From: Cellvibrionales bacterium UBA1963
GTDB lineage: Bacteria; Pseudomonadota; Gammaproteobacteria; Pseudomonadales; UBA7434
Reading direction: 5' to 3'
DNA length: 7,577 nucleotides
Assembly: GCA_002336035.1 (NCBI GenBank)
Contig: DDED01000149.1
Span: 1-7,577, forward strand
Part shown: one piece after another, positions 5,022 to 7,577 of the stretch
How the letters are laid out: the number at the start of each line of letters is the position of its first letter
Numbering within the stretch: position 1 is the first letter of the stretch
Position numbers and translations under genes: made by a program
Notes under the pieces: generated by a model
What the model was told of the DNA's origin: nothing
Database searches by the model: none
What the model saw: only the letters and a program-made list of their open reading frames with translations

Positions 5022-7076
5022 TTAGCGGATTGAGCGAATATTACTCTTACTTTGCTGCTGATGGCGAGTAAGCCATAGGGCAAAGTTATTGCTATTCATT
5101 GGCTTAGCTACATAGAAACCTTGGCCGAGGTCACAATCTGCCTCGTTTAAAAATTGAAGCTGGTCTTGACGTTCTATCCCCTCTGCAATGACCGAAATCC
5201 CTAGTTCGTGCGCCATTTTAATAATTGAACGAGTAACGGCTGCATCGCGCTGATTGTTAGGCAGTTCGCTTGTAAATTCGCGGTCTATTTTCAGGTGATT
5301 AATGGGAAACCTACGAAGGTATGTTAGTGATGAATAACCTGTGCCAAAATCATCAATAGCTATATTTACACCAAGTGATCGCAATGCATGAAGCTTTGTT
5401 ATGAGTAAATCTGTTTGTTCCATCAGCGTGCTTTCGGTGATTTCCACGGTTAATTTTCCATATTGAATCCCTGTACTTTGTATAATGTTTTCAATCGTGA
5501 TAAGAAGGTCAGGTTGATGAAATTGAAGCGCGGAAAGATTCACAGCAACATTTGCAGTACTTAAACCTTGTTGTTGCCATAACACTTGCTGCATGCATGC
5601 TTGTTTTAATGCCCACTCACCTAATGGCAGTATGAGACGATTTTCTTCTGCTATTGCGATGAAATCATTAACAGGGATGTTGCCTTTTTTAGGGTGCTGC
5701 CATCGCAATAAAGTTTCAACACAAACGATCTGTTGGGTATTCATATCAATAATAGGTTGGTAATTTAACGAAAACTGTTCAAGTTTCAATGCTGTCATTA
5801 AATCATCTTGCATATCGATCTTTTGCTTAGCGGCCATATCGATAGCGGTATCAAAAAATTGAAAGTCATTTTTGCCTTTTCGTTTTGTTTCATAGAGTGC
5901 CATATCAGCTTTTCGTAGTAACTCATCATAGTTTTGAGCATCGTTTGGAAAGGAAGCAATACCAATGCTAACACTGGTTTTGATTCTTTGATTGTCAATT
6001 GTTATAGGTTGATTAAATAACGAAAGAACTTTTTTACAAATAATGCTAGCGTGATATTGGCTAGTAAGATTCGTCAATATAATTGCGAATTCATCGCCGC
6101 CCAAACGAATGACGGTGTCACTCTCTCGACTGAGCGTTACTAATTCAGTTGCAATAGTTAATAGTAGTCTGTCACCGACAGCATGACCAAATTGATCATT
6201 AATCGCTTTAAAATGATCGACATCTATTAACATAAGGCCGACTGCATTAGAATTCCTTCGAGATTGTGTTAGGGCATCAGAGATGCGATGCTCAAATAGC
6301 GCCCGATTACCGATTCCTGTTAATGCATCGTGCTGTGCAAGGTGCAGAAGTTCATCGCTGCGTAATTTTTGCTTGTTGCGCCAACGATGAATAATTAGCG
6401 ATACATAGAGCCAAAGTGCCACAATGCCGAACATTTGCAGCGATAACAACGCGGTGATTTTACTGGATCGGTTATTAAGTGAATTGATAGTGTGAGTGGC
6501 TTGTTGTTGCAAGGCCCGTTGCAATGCATTAAAAGTTTGCTGCTCAGTCAGCTTCGTTTGCTGGTAATCGAAATCAGAAAAAATTATGAAAGCTTGATCT
6601 TTCTGTTTTTTATCAAGATGAGAAAAAATCTTATATTCAATCAATGCTGAATGTTCAAGGCTCAATCTAAATGCCTTAGTGCGCTGGACGAGATCATTGC
6701 TTGGCGAGCGCTCGCCTCCTAAAATACCTTCTTGTGATATCTGCTGAAGTTTTGCGATTAACTTCATTCTGCTTGTTTCAAAACGGGTCTTCCAGTGTTT
6801 ATCACCAGTATTTATTGACCATTTTAATGATTTTGATAGGTTTTGGTAATCATTGTCTAATTGGTGGCTGAGGTGCCTAATTTGCACGCTCTGATTGATT
6901 TTATTTTTACTGGTCGTGCCGTTTGAATAGCTAACCCATATACCCGTCAAGACAGCTACTAGGCTAATTATTACTGCAATTCTAACAAGCCATTCAATAT
7001 TGTATGGTGATGACGGGCTAATAATAATTCTCCGCAGTTGAGTGAATAAGCACATTTTTATTATAGATGAGCCCAT
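5022..7076 (-). CDS. membrane GGDEF-EAL cyclic-di-GMP protein
   Basis: A 684-aa inner-membrane signalling protein; numbering here is from the TTG codon one position before the ATG. Order: TM1 about 31-49, periplasmic helical region about 50-207 of no recognised family (possibly a four-helix bundle), TM2 about 208-231, GGDEF domain about 245-412, EAL domain about 430-672. GGDEF parts are intact: DALTGIGNR (251-259), metal Asp286, GGDEF (327-331) and an inhibitory-site RxxD (R318-D321). The EAL domain keeps the expected catalytic residues: E455 (as ETL rather than EAL), N514, E546, D576/D577, K597 and E633. By motif it could both make and hydrolyse c-di-GMP; which activity dominates cannot be read. 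A TTG directly precedes the ATG at 7076; neither this ATG nor the one at 7055 has a good ribosome binding site, so the start is uncertain by about 7 codons. The periplasmic signal is unknown. Confidence 0.93.
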   Translation of the reverse strand: MGSSIIKMCLFTQLRRIIISPSSPYNIEWLVRIAVIISLVAVLTGIWVSYSNGTTSKNKINQSVQIRHLSHQLDNDYQNLSKSLKWSINTGDKHWKTRFETSRMKLIAKLQQISQEGILGGERSPSNDLVQRTKAFRLSLEHSALIEYKIFSHLDKKQKDQAFIIFSDFDYQQTKLTEQQTFNALQRALQQQATHTINSLNNRSSKITALLSLQMFGIVALWLYVSLIIHRWRNKQKLRSDELLHLAQHDALTGIGNRALFEHRISDALTQSRRNSNAVGLMLIDVDHFKAINDQFGHAVGDRLLLTIATELVTLSRESDTVIRLGGDEFAIILTNLTSQYHASIICKKVLSLFNQPITIDNQRIKTSVSIGIASFPNDAQNYDELLRKADMALYETKRKGKNDFQFFDTAIDMAAKQKIDMQDDLMTALKLEQFSLNYQPIIDMNTQQIVCVETLLRWQHPKKGNIPVNDFIAIAEENRLILPLGEWALKQACMQQVLWQQQGLSTANVAVNLSALQFHQPDLLITIENIIQSTGIQYGKLTVEITESTLMEQTDLLITKLHALRSLGVNIAIDDFGTGYSSLTYLRRFPINHLKIDREFTSELPNNQRDAAVTRSIIKMAHELGISVIAEGIERQDQLQFLNEADCDLGQGFYVAKPMNSNNFALWLTRHQQQSKSNIRSIR

Positions 7077-7088
7077 CAAACCATGGAG

Positions 7089-7118
7089 AAAAAACTGTTA
7101 ACTAGCTAACAGTTTTTT
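7089..7118 (-). terminator. terminator-like hairpin between acyl-CoA dehydrogenase and GGDEF-EAL genes
   Basis: Arms 7089-7100 and 7107-7118 are perfectly complementary over 12 bp with a 6-nt loop. The ACTGTTA core is flanked by six A and six T, so it could work on either strand, though the stem is AT-rich and not very strong. It lies 55 bp after the stop of the acyl-CoA dehydrogenase gene, which it probably terminates, and only 12 bp before the GGDEF-EAL ATG. Confidence 0.65.
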
Positions 7119-7132
7119 ATATTCATAGAGAT

Positions 7133-7162
7133 TTTTTACGGTTAGTTGCTTAATGTATTCAA
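7133..7162 (-). promoter_or_regulatory. candidate promoter of the GGDEF-EAL gene
   Basis: On the minus strand there is TTGAAT (7157-7162), an 18-bp spacer and TAAAAA (7133-7138), with a predicted start near 7126. If used, the terminator-like hairpin at 7089-7118 would be transcribed in the leader, just before the start codon. Each hexamer matches at 4 of 6 positions. Confidence 0.3.
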
Positions 7163-7172
7163 TCGCCTCATT

Positions 7173-7577
7173 TTATGCCCCAGTATTCCCAGAGGGAATC
7201 TCTTTGTAAGGGACACCTTTATCCGCTCTTGGTTCTTGAGGTAATCCGAGAACTTGCTCTGCAATGATATTACGCATAATCTCATCAGTACCGCCGGCTA
7301 AACGAATGCCCGCAGCCATAAGTACTGCAGATTGAAAATGGCCATCGAGAGGCGTAGATATGTCGGCGGTGAGTTGACCGCCTGCGTCGAGTTGTTGAAT
7401 GACAAAATTAGCAATGTCTTGATTCATGCTCGCGCCGACTAATTTCCCTAAAGAACCCTCAGCGCCAGGTACTCCGCCTTTTGCCACAGCCGTTATCATC
7501 CTAAAGGTGGTCGCTTCGACGCCTGCGTGTTGAGAATACCAAGTTGCGAGTTTGTCCCGAATAATAGGATCTGTTGT
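7173..7577 (-). CDS. acyl-CoA dehydrogenase, C-terminal part (cut by window edge)
   Basis: The last 134 residues of an FAD-dependent acyl-CoA dehydrogenase; the reading frame is open to the window edge at 7577, so the N terminus and middle domain are outside. The visible part is the C-terminal alpha-helical FAD/substrate domain. It includes KLATWYSQHAGVEATTFR early on, GAEGSLGKLVG (39-48 of the fragment) and the family-typical AGGTDEIMRNIIAEQVLGLP (94-113). Such enzymes introduce the alpha-beta double bond in acyl-CoA oxidation of fatty acids, steroids or similar chains. At the position where medium-chain enzymes have the catalytic Glu (the YEGT motif), this one has AGGT, as in other subfamilies that place the base elsewhere. 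The substrate cannot be assigned. An internal ATG at 7499 is not a start. Confidence 0.93.
   Translation of the reverse strand, partial: TTDPIIRDKLATWYSQHAGVEATTFRMITAVAKGGVPGAEGSLGKLVGASMNQDIANFVIQQLDAGGQLTADISTPLDGHFQSAVLMAAGIRLAGGTDEIMRNIIAEQVLGLPQEPRADKGVPYKEIPSGNTGA

Overview
The window looks like a chromosomal segment of an AT-leaning gammaproteobacterium, probably marine or environmental. Evidence: the ferrochelatase is of the E. coli/Vibrio type, the DEAD-box helicase carries a Pseudomonas-like basic tail, there is a membrane GGDEF-EAL protein, and an acyl-CoA dehydrogenase resembles those of lipid- or steroid-degrading gammaproteobacteria. The species cannot be named from sequence alone. 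No insertion sequence, CRISPR array, prophage gene or rRNA was seen.

Left end (1-684): the window opens with the first 22 nt of a tRNA gene (probably tRNA-Arg) on the minus strand and its promoter. Back to back with it, a good sigma70-type promoter fires rightward into about 500 nt with no convincing protein, which ends in a classical Rho-independent terminator at 632-667. Several helices can be drawn in this stretch, so it is the best candidate here for an undescribed structured RNA.

Middle (685-3187): a two-part VOC/glyoxalase-family protein on the minus strand ends against that terminator. After a 367-bp intergenic region, a DEAD-box RNA helicase starts from TTG on the plus strand. The helicase converges on ferrochelatase with only 17 bp between them.

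Right part (3205-7577): four minus-strand genes follow in transcription order: an acyl-CoA dehydrogenase (cut by the window edge), a GGDEF-EAL cyclic-di-GMP protein with both domains intact by motif, a PlsC-like acyltransferase and ferrochelatase (hemH). A terminator-like hairpin separates the dehydrogenase from the GGDEF-EAL gene and may lie inside the latter's own leader. The last three genes could be partly co-transcribed (gaps of 78 and 64 bp), but each has a plausible promoter and no shared pathway is evident. Apart from the left-end RNA candidate, the gene content is ordinary.
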